Shown here piece after piece: positions 54,903-63,962 of a stretch of 64,000 nt of DNA. Location of the stretch: assembly GCF_003634095.1 (NCBI RefSeq), contig NZ_RBIR01000010.1:78811-142810 (forward strand). The letters run 5' to 3'. This DNA comes from Arthrobacter oryzae (GTDB lineage Bacteria; Actinomycetota; Actinomycetes; Actinomycetales; Micrococcaceae). The notes below the pieces were generated by a model. That model saw only the letters and a list, made by a program, of their open reading frames with translations, was not told the DNA's origin and searched no databases. Numbering within the stretch: the first letter of the stretch is position 1; each line of letters opens with the position of its first letter. The position numbers and the translations under genes were made by a program.

Positions 54903-55889
54903 CTAGCCCTTCACCGCGCCCGCACTGAGGCCGCTGACGATGTAGCGCTGCAGGTAGAGGAAGAGGGCCATCACGGGCACGGCGGACAGCACCGCTCCGG
55001 CGGCGAAGACGCCCCAGTTCTCCGAACGCTGCTGCGCGACGAAGGAGTACAGTCCGACGGCGAGGGTCTGGCTGTCCGGGTCCGTGAGAACCACGCTGGC
55101 GATCACGAACTCGCCGGAGATGCCGATGAAGGTCAGCAGGCCCACCACCGCCAGGATGGGCGTGACAAGCCGCATGATGATGCCGAAGAAGATCTGCGCG
55201 TGGCTGGCGCCGTCGATCTTCGCCGCCTCATCCAGGGACTGCGGCACGGTGTTGAAGAAGCCGTACATGAGGTAGGTGTTCACGCCCAGCGCTCCGCCGA
55301 GGTACACCATGATCAGGCCCAGCTGGCTGCCCAGGCCGAGCGCTGGAATGACCTCAGAGATGCCGCTCAGGAGCAGGAAGATGGCGACGACGGCGAGCAG
55401 CTGCGGGAACATCTGCAGCAGCAGCAGGGTCAGCAGGCCGACGCGGCGGCCGGTGAAGCGCATGCGGGAGAAGGCGTACGCGGCCATCGCCCCGAGGAAC
55501 ACCGTGGCCGCCGAGGTCACGCCGCCCACCACCATGGTGTTGCCGAACCACCGGGCGAAGGGCCGCGAGGGCATATCGAACAGAGCGGTGAAGTTGCCGA
55601 AGTCGATCTTGCTGAACAGCGCGTTGGAGCCAACCAGCGTGCCGGTGGAGTTGAGTGCTGCGGAGAGCACGTAGAGCAGCGGGAAGACAGCGAAGACCGT
55701 CACGATGCACCCCACCAGGTGGCGCCATCCTTTGTCCTTGAACCAGACACCGAACGGGCGCCGGCGCTGCAGCGACTTCAGGTATTCGACGTCGGTCCCG
55801 CCGGTGGTGGTTTCCGGGGCGATGCCGGTCCCTCCACCCTGCCGGGTTTTGTCCGCCGGAGCGGCGGTGAGCGGTGCTGACCCGTTCAT
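54903..55889 (-). CDS. malG: Maltose/maltodextrin ABC permease MalG-like
   Basis: 328 aa with six membrane helices and the EAA loop LDEAAKIDGASHAQIFFGIIM near the C-terminus. The N-terminal 40 residues are a disordered cytoplasmic extension. Overlaps malF by 4 nt. Confidence 0.92.
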   Translation of the reverse strand: MNGSAPLTAAPADKTRQGGGTGIAPETTTGGTDVEYLKSLQRRRPFGVWFKDKGWRHLVGCIVTVFAVFPLLYVLSAALNSTGTLVGSNALFSKIDFGNFTALFDMPSRPFARWFGNTMVVGGVTSAATVFLGAMAAYAFSRMRFTGRRVGLLTLLLLQMFPQLLAVVAIFLLLSGISEVIPALGLGSQLGLIMVYLGGALGVNTYLMYGFFNTVPQSLDEAAKIDGASHAQIFFGIIMRLVTPILAVVGLLTFIGISGEFVIASVVLTDPDSQTLAVGLYSFVAQQRSENWGVFAAGAVLSAVPVMALFLYLQRYIVSGLSAGAVKG

Positions 55890-57538
55890 GAGTTCACTTC
55901 CTCGAGTGCCTTGGTCTGCTTGAAACTGATGGCCGAGACAGTGGCCACGATGATGAAGATGATGATCGCCAATGCGCTGGCCAGGCCGTAGTCACGGCCG
56001 GTGCCCTGCCCGAACGCCACCTTGTAAACCAGGGTGATCAGAATGTCCGTTGCCCCGATGTCGCGGTCGGTGTCCGCGAACCGCGGGCCGCCGCCGGTGA
56101 GCATGAAGATCACGTTGAAGTTGTTGAAGTTGAAGGCGAAGGAGGAGATCAGCAGCGGCGCGATCGAGACCAGCAGCAGCGGCAGCTTGATGGAGCGGAA
56201 TACCCGCCAGGGGCCAGCGCCGTCCATCCGGGCGGCCTCGTCCAGTTCGCTGGGCAGCGACTGGAGCGCGCCGGTGCAGACCAGGAACATGTAGGGGAAG
56301 CCCAGCCAGAGGTTGACCACCAGCACGCTGATCTTGGCCAGGAAGGGGTCGGAGAGCCAGCCGATCGGGGCACCGCCGAACAGGTTCTGGTTGAGCCAGC
56401 CGAATTCCGGGTTGAGGATGCCGGACCAAACCAGGCCGGTGAGGAAGGCGGGGAATGCGTACGGCAGGATCATCAGGATCCGGTAGACCTTCTTGCCCTT
56501 GAGGTCCTCGCGGTTGAACGTGATGGCAAGGAACAGTCCCAGCGCGAAGGTCAGCGCGACGGATGCCAGGGCAAAGGTGAAGGTCCAGAGGATGACGCCG
56601 AGCAGCGGGCCGCGCAGGCTGGGGTCGGTGAAGGCGCGGGCGAAGTTTTCCATCCCGACGTCGATCTTCCAGCCGGTGGAGAGCGTCTCGCCGTTATCCG
56701 CCGCAAAGGCGCCCTTCCCGTTGTCCCGGTAGACGGCGCCAGAGGTGGTGTCCGTGAACGTGTCCGCTGCGGCGTCGTACTTCAGCGACGGCTTGAACTG
56801 GTATGCGTTGCTGCCGTCCGCGGTGCGCAGCGTGCCGTCGGCCGGGTTGGCTGACACCGGGACGGTCATGTCCAGGATGCTCTGCTGGTTGGCGACGATC
56901 TCCTGGAAGTTCAGGGTCCGGTAGCCGGCCAGGGCGTTGGCCTTGCCGGTGGAGTCCTTGCCGGCGCCGGGGGCTTCCGCAAGCGGCGTCTCGGTGTTCC
57001 CGAGCGATGCCTTGCCCTGCGGGTCGGTGAAGAGCAGGTAGAAGGTGTTGTCCTTGGTGAGCACGGCGGCCTTGTAGGCCGGCGAGTCGGGCACCCGTTT
57101 CTGGGCGGTGAGCTGGATGGCGGCGATCGCGTCGTCCTTGGTGCTGTTGTGGCCGTCGCCGTAGTTGGTGAACGCGATGTAGCCGCTGAACATGACCACG
57201 AAGACCTGGAACACCAGCAGGAAGAGTACGCCCGGGGCCAGGTACTTGGCGGGCAGGCCGCCCTTGCGCAGGTAGATCCAGTTGATCACCAGCACGACGG
57301 CGGCGGAGACTCCCAGCGCCAGCCAGGACTGGCTCAGGAAAAGCATCATCAGGACGTAGACAGCTAGGGCGTCCACGAGGCCCAGCAGCACGATCTTGGC
57401 GATGGTTCCCTTCACCCCCTCGGGGCCGCTCCGCCGTGGGCGGGCGCTGCCGGCCAACCGGCCGGAGGGTGTGGGGGCGGCGTCCAGGGCGGACGACTGT
57501 GCGGGGTCTGTGTCCTCGCGGAGTTCGGTATCTGACAT
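55886..57538 (-). CDS. malF: Maltose/maltodextrin ABC permease MalF-like
   Basis: 550 aa, long for a sugar permease because, like enteric MalF, it carries a large extracytoplasmic loop (about residues 110-285) between the third membrane helix and the transport core. EAA loop LDEAARMDGAGPWRVFRSIKL. Starts 124 nt after malE; two stable hairpins lie in that gap. Confidence 0.92.
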   Translation of the reverse strand: MSDTELREDTDPAQSSALDAAPTPSGRLAGSARPRRSGPEGVKGTIAKIVLLGLVDALAVYVLMMLFLSQSWLALGVSAAVVLVINWIYLRKGGLPAKYLAPGVLFLLVFQVFVVMFSGYIAFTNYGDGHNSTKDDAIAAIQLTAQKRVPDSPAYKAAVLTKDNTFYLLFTDPQGKASLGNTETPLAEAPGAGKDSTGKANALAGYRTLNFQEIVANQQSILDMTVPVSANPADGTLRTADGSNAYQFKPSLKYDAAADTFTDTTSGAVYRDNGKGAFAADNGETLSTGWKIDVGMENFARAFTDPSLRGPLLGVILWTFTFALASVALTFALGLFLAITFNREDLKGKKVYRILMILPYAFPAFLTGLVWSGILNPEFGWLNQNLFGGAPIGWLSDPFLAKISVLVVNLWLGFPYMFLVCTGALQSLPSELDEAARMDGAGPWRVFRSIKLPLLLVSIAPLLISSFAFNFNNFNVIFMLTGGGPRFADTDRDIGATDILITLVYKVAFGQGTGRDYGLASALAIIIFIIVATVSAISFKQTKALEEVNS

Positions 57539-57580
57539 GGCTGTCTACGGTCCTTGGGAGAAGCTGGGGTGATGCAGGAA

Positions 57581-57655
57581 CGGGCCGGGCAGCCTGGCGG
57601 CCGCCCGGCCCGGTGCTGCCGGTTCCTGGCGCGTAGGGAAGCGTCAGGAACCGGC
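57581..57655 (-). terminator. Two hairpins between malE and malF
   Basis: Stems at 57581-57612 (arms CGGGCCGGGC) and 57618-57655 (arms GCCGGTTCCTG with complement). No U-tract; more likely to stabilise the malE message or attenuate read-through than to end it fully. Confidence 0.6.
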
Positions 57656-57662
57656 GCGGGGA

Positions 57663-58961
57663 CTAACCCTTGATTTTGCTCTTGATGCTGGCTGCCATCT
57701 TGGCCCAGTCAGCGGCCGGGTCGCCCTGGCCCTTGATCAGGGCGAGCTCGGTGGCTCCCCAGTCAGCCCAGACGGCGCTCATTTCGGGAATGGCCGGCAT
57801 CGGGACGCCGTTGGCGCCGATCTTGCCGAAGGCGGCGACAACCGGGTCGCTTGCTGCCTTGTCGAAGGAGGCCTTCAGTGCCGGCGGGCGGCCGCCGGCC
57901 TTGTACATGGAGTCCTGGGCTGCCTCGGAGGTCAGGTAGTTGGTGACGAACTCGTTGGTGGCCAGGGCGTTGGCGCTCTTGGCGCTGATGAAGAAGCCGT
58001 TGACGCCGATGAACGGCTGGGCCGGCTGGTCGCCGGTGGTCGGCAGCTCGTCAACAGCGAACTTGATGCCCTTCTTCTGCACGTCCGGCACGTTCCACGG
58101 GCCGGTCAGGTAGTACGGGGACTCGCCGGCGAGGAACTTCTCCTTGGCGATGTCACCGGTGATGTTGGAGTTGATGATCTTTTCGCCCTTGTCGCCCCAG
58201 GCGGCCAGCTTCTTGGCAAACGCGACGCCGGAGGCGTCGCCGATCAGGAGCTGCTTGGGGTCGTAGCCGCCGTCGGCTGCCTTGCCGAAGACCTGCGAGC
58301 CCATGGAAGCCTGCAGCGGGTAGAGGTGGTACGGATCGCCCTGCTTCGGATCCATGCCGACGAGGAACGGGAACTTCGCCTTGCCGTCAGCCACGGCCTT
58401 TTTGCCGTTGGCGACGACCTCGTCCAAGGTCTTTGCGCTCTGGGGCACGAGGTCCGTGTTGCGGAGCAGGGCGATGTTCTCGATCGCGTACGGGACGCCG
58501 TAGACGGAACCGTTGTAGGTCATGGCCTTGATGGACGAGTCCTGGAACTCGGATTTCTTGTCCCCGAGCTCCACCGGCGCGATCACGCCGTTCTGGACGA
58601 ACTTGCCGACCCAGTCGTGCGGGCCGACGATCAGGTCCGGGCCCTTGCCGGTCGGGACCTGGGTGATGAAGTCGTCGCGGACAGCGGCGAAGTCCTTCAC
58701 GACGAGCTTGACCGCGATGCCGGTATCGGTCTGGAACTTGGCCGTGATGTCCTTCAGCGCGGGGGCGCGCTCGGCATCGACCCACATGGTGATCGTGCTG
58801 GCACCGGAGGCCTTCAGGTCAGGCTTGGCCGTTGCGGTGGCGGGTGCGGTGGCTGCGGCGCCGCCGCACGCGCTGAGGGCCAGCGCGGCCACTACGGAAA
58901 TCGCGCCCGCGGTGAATACGCGGCGGCTCGTTCCGTTCGTGAGGGTGTTCTGCACCTTCAT
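57663..58961 (-). CDS. malE: Maltose/maltodextrin-binding lipoprotein MalE-like
   Basis: 432 aa. Signal peptide with lipobox LSAC (AISVVAALALSACGG), then the solute-binding fold: ITMWVDAERAPALKDITAKF, GPDLIVGPHDWVGKF, VPYAIENIALLRN and YLTGPWNVPD. AAGGGA lies 5 nt before the ATG at 58961; the longer frame to 59222 crosses the operator region and is not coding. Confidence 0.93.
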   Translation of the reverse strand: MKVQNTLTNGTSRRVFTAGAISVVAALALSACGGAAATAPATATAKPDLKASGASTITMWVDAERAPALKDITAKFQTDTGIAVKLVVKDFAAVRDDFITQVPTGKGPDLIVGPHDWVGKFVQNGVIAPVELGDKKSEFQDSSIKAMTYNGSVYGVPYAIENIALLRNTDLVPQSAKTLDEVVANGKKAVADGKAKFPFLVGMDPKQGDPYHLYPLQASMGSQVFGKAADGGYDPKQLLIGDASGVAFAKKLAAWGDKGEKIINSNITGDIAKEKFLAGESPYYLTGPWNVPDVQKKGIKFAVDELPTTGDQPAQPFIGVNGFFISAKSANALATNEFVTNYLTSEAAQDSMYKAGGRPPALKASFDKAASDPVVAAFGKIGANGVPMPAIPEMSAVWADWGATELALIKGQGDPAADWAKMAASIKSKIKG

Positions 58962-59054
58962 TGGTGTCCCTTTCATAAATTCCTGCGTCCACGCAGAGGG
59001 CCCTGGAAGTCCGTTCCAGAGCCCGGTGGCATCGTCGGTGATGTGGCTCACAGC

Positions 59055-59068
59055 TGCAAGCGCTTCCA
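59055..59068. promoter_or_regulatory. LacI-type operator upstream of malE
   Basis: TGCAAGCGCTTCCA (complement TGGAAGCGCTTGCA), with the central CG step typical of LacI-family sites. Shares TGGAAGCG(C/T)TT with the site at 59255. Confidence 0.65.
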
Positions 59069-59254
59069 AAGTACACGCTGGGTGCCGCTTTGAAAAGTCA
59101 ACGTACCGGCGGGTAGCGAAGATGCCGATTGTGGGCAGGGCGCGCCCGGCCACTTGCCCGCCGCGCGACATTGGCCGCCGAGTCCGGCAAGTGAGCCGGA
59201 CGCGCGGCCGGGGATAGTCCAATCGCTGGTGGAAGCCTCCGGTTCAATTGTGAC

Positions 59255-59268
59255 TGGAAGCGTTTTCA
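59255..59268. promoter_or_regulatory. LacI-type operator upstream of the GH13 alpha-glucosidase gene
   Basis: TGGAAGCGTTTTCA, overlapping a possible -35 (TTTTCA), which is followed 18 nt later by TACGAT at 59287. Confidence 0.65.
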
Positions 59269-59299
59269 TTTTTCGTGATTGAGACTTACGATTACCGGC

Positions 59300-61078
59300 A
59301 TGTCCGTTGATACAGTTCTCTTCTCCCCCGCCGCGCAGGCCGGCCCCCTGACGGGTCCGCTGACCCCGGTGCACGCCGCAGACGACGTTCCCGGGTGGTG
59401 GCGTTCGGCCGTCATCTACCAGGTCTATCCGCGCTCGTTCCGGGACCTGAACGGCGACGGCATCGGGGATCTCGCCGGAATCACCGCGGAGCTGCCCCGG
59501 CTTGCCGATCTCGACATCGACGCCGTCTGGCTCTCCCCGTTCTACCGGTCCCCGCAGCGCGATGCCGGCTACGACGTCAGCGACTACTGCGACGTCGACC
59601 CCCTGTTCGGCACGCTGAACGACTTCGACGCCATGGTTGCCGAGGCCACGCGGCTGGGACTGCGGATGATTGTGGACCTGGTGCCCAACCACTGCTCAGA
59701 CCAGCATCAGGCCTTCCAGGCCGCCCTGGCAGCGCCGGCCGGCAGCCCGGAGCGGGACATGTTCATCTTCCGCGATGGCCGCGGAACATTCGGCGAAGAG
59801 CCGCCCAACAACTGGCAGTCCCACTTCGGCGGGTCGGCCTGGACCCGGATCACCGAACCGGACGGAGCGCCCGGCCAGTGGTACCTGCACCTCTTCGACT
59901 CCTCCCAGCCGGACTTCAACTGGGACAACCTTGCCGTCCATGAGGAATTCGAGCGGGTCCTGCGCTTCTGGCTGGACCGCGGGGTCTCCGGTTTCCGGGT
60001 GGACGTGGCACACGCGCTGGTAAAGGCCCCCGGCCTGCCGGAGTGGGGTGGCCGCGCGGACGGCAACAGCTGCGACGGCTTCCCCGGCCACGATGCTCCG
60101 ATGTTCGGCCAGCCTGCCCTGCATGACATCTACCGCCACTGGCGGCGGATTCTGGCCGAGTACGGCCCGGACCGGATCCTCTGCGCCGAGGCGAACGTGG
60201 ACCCGCTCCCCCGGCTCGCCGACTGGGTCCGCCCGGACGAAATGCACCAGGCCTTCAACTTTCCTTATCTGCATGCCGGCCTTGACGTGCACCGGATGCG
60301 CAGCGTCATCACCGAATCGCTGACGGCGCTGGACTCAGTCGCCGCTCCCAGCACCTGGGTGCTGTCCAACCACGACGTCGTCCGCCACGCCACCCGCTTC
60401 GGATACGACGGGCAGGCGCCGCGCGACGGTGACGGAATCGGCACGGCGGACCAGCAGCCGGACGAGGACCTGGGACGGTCCCGTGCGGCCGCGGCCTCCA
60501 TGTTCATGCTGGGACTTCCCGGCGGCGCTTACCTCTACCAGGGCGAGGAACTCGGGCTCCCGGACGGGATCGACATCCCGGACGACCGGCGTCAGGACCC
60601 CACCTTTGCCCGCACCGGCGGCGCGCGGCTCGGCCGCGACGGCTGCCGCGTTCCCCTGCCCTGGCGGGCCGGCGAACTCCACGCGGGATTCGGCGACGGG
60701 CAGGATCCCTGGCTGCCGCAGCCGGAGAGCTTCGCCCGGCTGGCCCGGGACGTGCAGGCCGCGTCGCCGTCGTCGCACCTGAGCCTCTACAAGCGCATGC
60801 TGGACCTGCGCCGCGTGCTGGAACTCGGCCGCGGATCGCTGTCCTGGTACGAGGACCTGTGCACGGACACGAGCATCGCCTTCCTCAACGGCACCACGCT
60901 GGTGCTGCTGAATACCGGATCCGAACCCCTGCAGATGCCTGCCGGTCGGGTACTTCTGCGCAGCTCAACGTCACCCGGCGCAGGTTACGCGGCCGTGGAC
61001 ATGTCCAGTGCCGGGGATCAGTTAAGCTCAGGTGAAACTGTTTGGCTTGAAATCTACATTGAGGACACGGAGGGGTAG
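59300..61078 (+). CDS. GH13 alpha-glucosidase
   Basis: 592 aa, intracellular. Barrel motifs: YQVYPRSFRDLNGDGIGDLAGI, VDLVPNHCSD, nucleophile Asp in SGFRVDVAHAL, Glu in ILCAEANVDPL, Asp in VLSNHDVVRHATRF. Fits the oligo-1,6/alpha-1,4-glucosidase groups. No Shine-Dalgarno before the ATG at 59300; a TACGAT -10 ends 7 nt upstream, so the message is probably leaderless. Divergent from malEFG and followed 2 nt later by the regulator gene. Confidence 0.93.
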   Translation: MSVDTVLFSPAAQAGPLTGPLTPVHAADDVPGWWRSAVIYQVYPRSFRDLNGDGIGDLAGITAELPRLADLDIDAVWLSPFYRSPQRDAGYDVSDYCDVDPLFGTLNDFDAMVAEATRLGLRMIVDLVPNHCSDQHQAFQAALAAPAGSPERDMFIFRDGRGTFGEEPPNNWQSHFGGSAWTRITEPDGAPGQWYLHLFDSSQPDFNWDNLAVHEEFERVLRFWLDRGVSGFRVDVAHALVKAPGLPEWGGRADGNSCDGFPGHDAPMFGQPALHDIYRHWRRILAEYGPDRILCAEANVDPLPRLADWVRPDEMHQAFNFPYLHAGLDVHRMRSVITESLTALDSVAAPSTWVLSNHDVVRHATRFGYDGQAPRDGDGIGTADQQPDEDLGRSRAAAASMFMLGLPGGAYLYQGEELGLPDGIDIPDDRRQDPTFARTGGARLGRDGCRVPLPWRAGELHAGFGDGQDPWLPQPESFARLARDVQAASPSSHLSLYKRMLDLRRVLELGRGSLSWYEDLCTDTSIAFLNGTTLVLLNTGSEPLQMPAGRVLLRSSTSPGAGYAAVDMSSAGDQLSSGETVWLEIYIEDTEG

Positions 61079-61080
61079 GC

Positions 61081-62112
61081 ATGCCCGGCATCAAGGACGT
61101 CGCGGAACGGGCCGGCCTCTCCATAGCAACCGTTTCGCGCGCCTTGAGTGGCAAGGGCAATGTTTCCCCGCGCAGCCGCGAACGCGCCCGGGCCGCCGCC
61201 GCAGAGCTGGGTTTCGTCCTCTCCTATCACGCTTCCAGCTTGGCCTCCGGGCGCAATCACAACGTTGGTGTCGTTGTCCCGTCGGTCCACCGCTGGTTCT
61301 TTTCCTCGGTGGTCGAAGGCGTCTCGGCGACGTTGCTGGACGCCGGCTACGACCTCACGTTGTACAACGTCAGCGAGGGGCAGGAGCGCCGGCACAGCGT
61401 TCTAAACGACTTCCTGCTGCGCAAGCGCGTGGATGCCGTGATCGCGGTCTCCCTGGAGCTGTCCGAGGCTGAGATTGCCCAGCTGCTGGCCATCCACCGC
61501 CCGATCGTCGGGATCGGCGGACCGCTGCCGGGGGCTTCGACCATCCGCATCAACGACTCGGGCATCGCCGAGGCAGCGGCCCGGCACCTGATCCAGCTAG
61601 GCCACAGCAGAATCGCGCACATGACCGGCGATGCCGCTTACGAGAAGGACTTCCGCCTGCCCGGAACCCGTCAGGCGGGCTTCAAGAAAGCCATGCGCGA
61701 GGCGGGGCTGGACGTCCGGTCAGAGTGGCAGCTCTCCGCAGATTTCACCATCCAGGGCGCCTATGCCAGCGCCCGGCAGCTCCTCGGCAGCTCACCCGAA
61801 CGCCCCACGGCCGTGTTCGCCGCCTCCGACGAGATGGCGATCGGGACCATCCTCGCAGCCAGGGATTTCGGCCTTCGGGTGCCGCAGGACCTTTCAGTCA
61901 TCGGCATCGACGGCCATGAGCTGGGCGAAGTCTTCGGGCTGACCACGATCGACCAGGACGCGCGCGGCCAGGGCGCCCTGGCGGTCCGGCGCCTGCTGGC
62001 GGGGCTCGACGGCGGCTCCGACCCCGCGGCCACGGACACCGAATACCCCACCCGCTTCATAATCCGTTCCAGCACCGCTGTTCCGCCGGTGGACGCCGCC
62101 CCGATCCGCTAA
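61081..62112 (+). CDS. LacI-family regulator of the maltose locus
   Basis: 343 aa. N-terminal helix-turn-helix IKDVAERAGLSIATVSRALSGKGNVS, hinge helix SYHASSLASGRN (lacking the common Leu-Ala-Arg hinge form), and a periplasmic-binding-protein-like effector domain with VFAASDEMAIGTILAA and SVIGIDGHELGEVFGLTTI. Cotranscribed with the alpha-glucosidase. Its stop codon lies in the first unit of the downstream repeat array. Confidence 0.93.
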   Translation: MPGIKDVAERAGLSIATVSRALSGKGNVSPRSRERARAAAAELGFVLSYHASSLASGRNHNVGVVVPSVHRWFFSSVVEGVSATLLDAGYDLTLYNVSEGQERRHSVLNDFLLRKRVDAVIAVSLELSEAEIAQLLAIHRPIVGIGGPLPGASTIRINDSGIAEAAARHLIQLGHSRIAHMTGDAAYEKDFRLPGTRQAGFKKAMREAGLDVRSEWQLSADFTIQGAYASARQLLGSSPERPTAVFAASDEMAIGTILAARDFGLRVPQDLSVIGIDGHELGEVFGLTTIDQDARGQGALAVRRLLAGLDGGSDPAATDTEYPTRFIIRSSTAVPPVDAAPIR

Positions 62113-62410
62113 TCGCTGGCTGCGTTCTCCGCGCCCCGCGTTCCTGCCCGGTTCCGTTAATTGTTGGCTAGGCACTCAGTGGCCGCGTTCCTGCCCGGTT
62201 CCTCGCTTTATTGCCCGGGCGTCCGCGCATAGGGGCCCGGAATGCCGGGGAAGCCCGCGGGGTCGGCGCCCCGGTCGTCCAAGCAACTGGGAAGGAACGC
62301 CGCGATGCGGGTCCCAGGCCAAGCAAGCTCAGGCACCGACGCCCCTGAAGCGCACGAAACGATCCAGCACGCCGGGCCAGCCCGCGGGTTCCGCGCCCCC
62401 TGGTCCGGAT
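62106..62410. repeat. Repeat array, units A0, A1 and long unit 1
   Basis: Short unit A (CCGTTAATTGCTGGCTAGG type) begins at 62106 (diverged, containing the lacI stop) and 62154. The second runs into a longer unit B from about 62236 (CCCGGAATGCCGGGGAAG, then CCAAGCAACTGGGAAGG) that ends at about 62398 with a copy of the SRPBCC gene 3' end. Confidence 0.8.
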
Positions 62411-62734
62411 CCGTTAATTGCTGGCTGCGCTCTCCTTGGCTGCATTCCTGCCCGGTCCCACGCCGGGGTCCGTTAATTGCCGGCTAGGCTCTCCGTGGCC
62501 GCGTTCCTTCCCGGTTCCGCGCCTCCATTGCCGGCCGTCCGCGCAGAACAGCCCGGAATGCCGGGAAGCCGGCGGGTTCCGCGCCCCGGTCCTCCAAGCA
62601 ACTGGGAAGGAACGCCGCGATGCGGGCTACAGGCCGGGCAAGCTCAGGCTCAGGCACCGACGCCGCCCATGAAGCGGACGAGACGATCCAGCACGCCGGG
62701 TCAGCCCGCGGGTTCCGCGCCCCCTGGTCTGGAT
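62411..62734. repeat. Repeat array, two A units and long unit 2
   Basis: A units begin at 62411 and 62470, exactly 59 bp apart. Unit B follows from about 62552 to 62725 and again carries the SRPBCC 3' fragment (GAAGCGGACGAGACGATCC near 62671). Confidence 0.8.
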
Positions 62735-63115
62735 CCGCTAATTGCTGGCTAGGCTCTCCTTGGCCGCATTCCTGTCCTGTTCCGCGCCCAGGTCCGTTAA
62801 ATGCTGGCTAGGCTCTCCTTGGCCGCATTCCTGTCCTGTTCCGCGCCCGGGTCCGTAAATTGCTGGCTAGGCTCTCCTTGGCTGCATTCCTGCCCGGTTT
62901 CTTGCCTCTATTCGCGGCCGCCCGCGCATAAGGGCCCGGAATGCCGGGGAAGCCCGCGCGTTCTCCGCCCCGGTCCTCCAAGCAACTGGGAAGGAACGCC
63001 GCGATGCGGGCCACAGGCCGGGCAAGGTCAGCCGCACGCTCCGGCCCAGACTCAGGCGCCGGCACCGCCCATGAAGCGCAGGAAACGATCCAGCACACCG
63101 GGCCAACCTGCCAAA
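62735..63115. repeat. Repeat array, three A units and long unit 3 entering the SRPBCC gene
   Basis: A units begin at 62735, 62794 and 62853, each 59 bp apart. Unit B starts near 62935 and continues without a break into the functional 3' end of the SRPBCC gene at 63052-63115, which looks like the source copy. Confidence 0.8.
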
Positions 63116-63558
63116 TACTCCGCCCGCGCGGCCGCCGGATCCTCGGCACCCTCCCAGCCGCTGTGCACCAGGCGCAGCTCCGTGCCGCCATCGACTGCAC
63201 GGAAGGCTACACGGAGCTCCGTTGACCACACGGCGGAGCTCCCCGGGTGCCAACTGGCGTGGAAGGACAGCGGCGGCTGCCAGTCATCAATGGAGCCCCA
63301 AGTCGCGGTCCTCCCGTCATCAGCTGTCTCCAGAATCAGGTTCTCCTCGAATTCGACGTAAGAGCCTGCGCCATAGACGCTGTGATCCTCCAGAGGCCAC
63401 CAGAGGTGCGTATGCTCGGTGAAACCCACGAAGGCCCGGGCAACAGCGCCGGGGACGACGACCGTGAAGACAACCGGCTCCAAAGCATCCGAGGCTTCCG
63501 CTTCGGGAACATCGGAAGGGTCGGCAGGAGCGTGGCTGAAGAGATTGTCCATGGGCAT
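63052..63558 (-). CDS. SRPBCC (AHSA1-like) domain protein
   Basis: 168 aa. START/Bet v1-like fold: FTVVVPGAVARAFVGFTEHTHLWWP, YVEFEENLILETADDG, TATWGSIDDWQPPLSFHASWHPG, ELRLVHSGWEG and a C-terminal helix AAARAEYLAGWPGVLDRFLRFM. Such proteins bind hydrophobic ligands or act as co-chaperones; no specific role can be given. ATG at 63558 or 63552. Its last 60 bp are copied in the repeats downstream. Confidence 0.85.
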   Translation of the reverse strand: MPMDNLFSHAPADPSDVPEAEASDALEPVVFTVVVPGAVARAFVGFTEHTHLWWPLEDHSVYGAGSYVEFEENLILETADDGRTATWGSIDDWQPPLSFHASWHPGSSAVWSTELRVAFRAVDGGTELRLVHSGWEGAEDPAAARAEYLAGWPGVLDRFLRFMGGAGA

Positions 63559-63919
63559 CAACTCTACCCGCGCCAGAACGGACGGATCATCGGGGCGCAA
63601 TCCACAAAGGCGGGACCGCTGCACTTACCCGTGAGGCTGGCGCGCTGCTAGGTCAGCCAAGCGGGCGGGACCGCGGCCCCGGCCGGGGGCTTGGGCCCGG
63701 GTCCATGGCCGGGTCTTTCCGGCGTCGTCGGCCGGGCTTCCCGTCTGATCATGGGCCGGGTCCGCGGCCGGGTTTCCCTGCCGTGGGGGGCCGGCGCGGA
63801 CCGGTCCGGCGCGGGCCGGTCTGCTGCGGGACCTGGCCGGCGGGGTCCGTCGCACCGTCGTTGCCGGTGGCGGCTGCGCGCCTGGCGGCCCGGTTTGTGG
63901 TTTTGGGGTTAAATGCGGG
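63559..63919. other. Intergenic, very GC-rich low-complexity stretch
   Basis: No gene is supported. Bases 63660-63850 hold several loose copies of GGCCGGGT(C/T). The short frames here have low-complexity products and no start signals. Confidence 0.5.
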
Positions 63920-63946
63920 AGGACCCCCAACGTGGTTGGGGGTCCT
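63920..63946 (-). terminator. rRNA operon terminator
   Basis: Perfect stem AGGACCCCCAA with its complement, just downstream of the 5S rRNA end on the minus strand, followed by an AT-rich TTTAA. Confidence 0.85.
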
Positions 63947-63962
63947 CGACCGTGTAATGATG

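Larger units (their letters stand above)
58962..59299. promoter_or_regulatory. Divergent promoter region of the maltose locus
   Basis: 338 bp between malE and the GH13 gene. It contains one LacI-type operator near each gene (59055-59068 and 59255-59268). No other gene is supported. Confidence 0.7.

Noticed and set aside
62242..62811. Several 60-90 aa plus-strand frames in the repeat array
   Set aside because: They simply translate the repeats, have no start signals and end at random.
62101..63060. CRISPR-like array suggested by regular spacing of repeats
   Set aside because: The repeated units are contiguous and the intervening parts are themselves repeated; there are no unique spacers and no cas genes.
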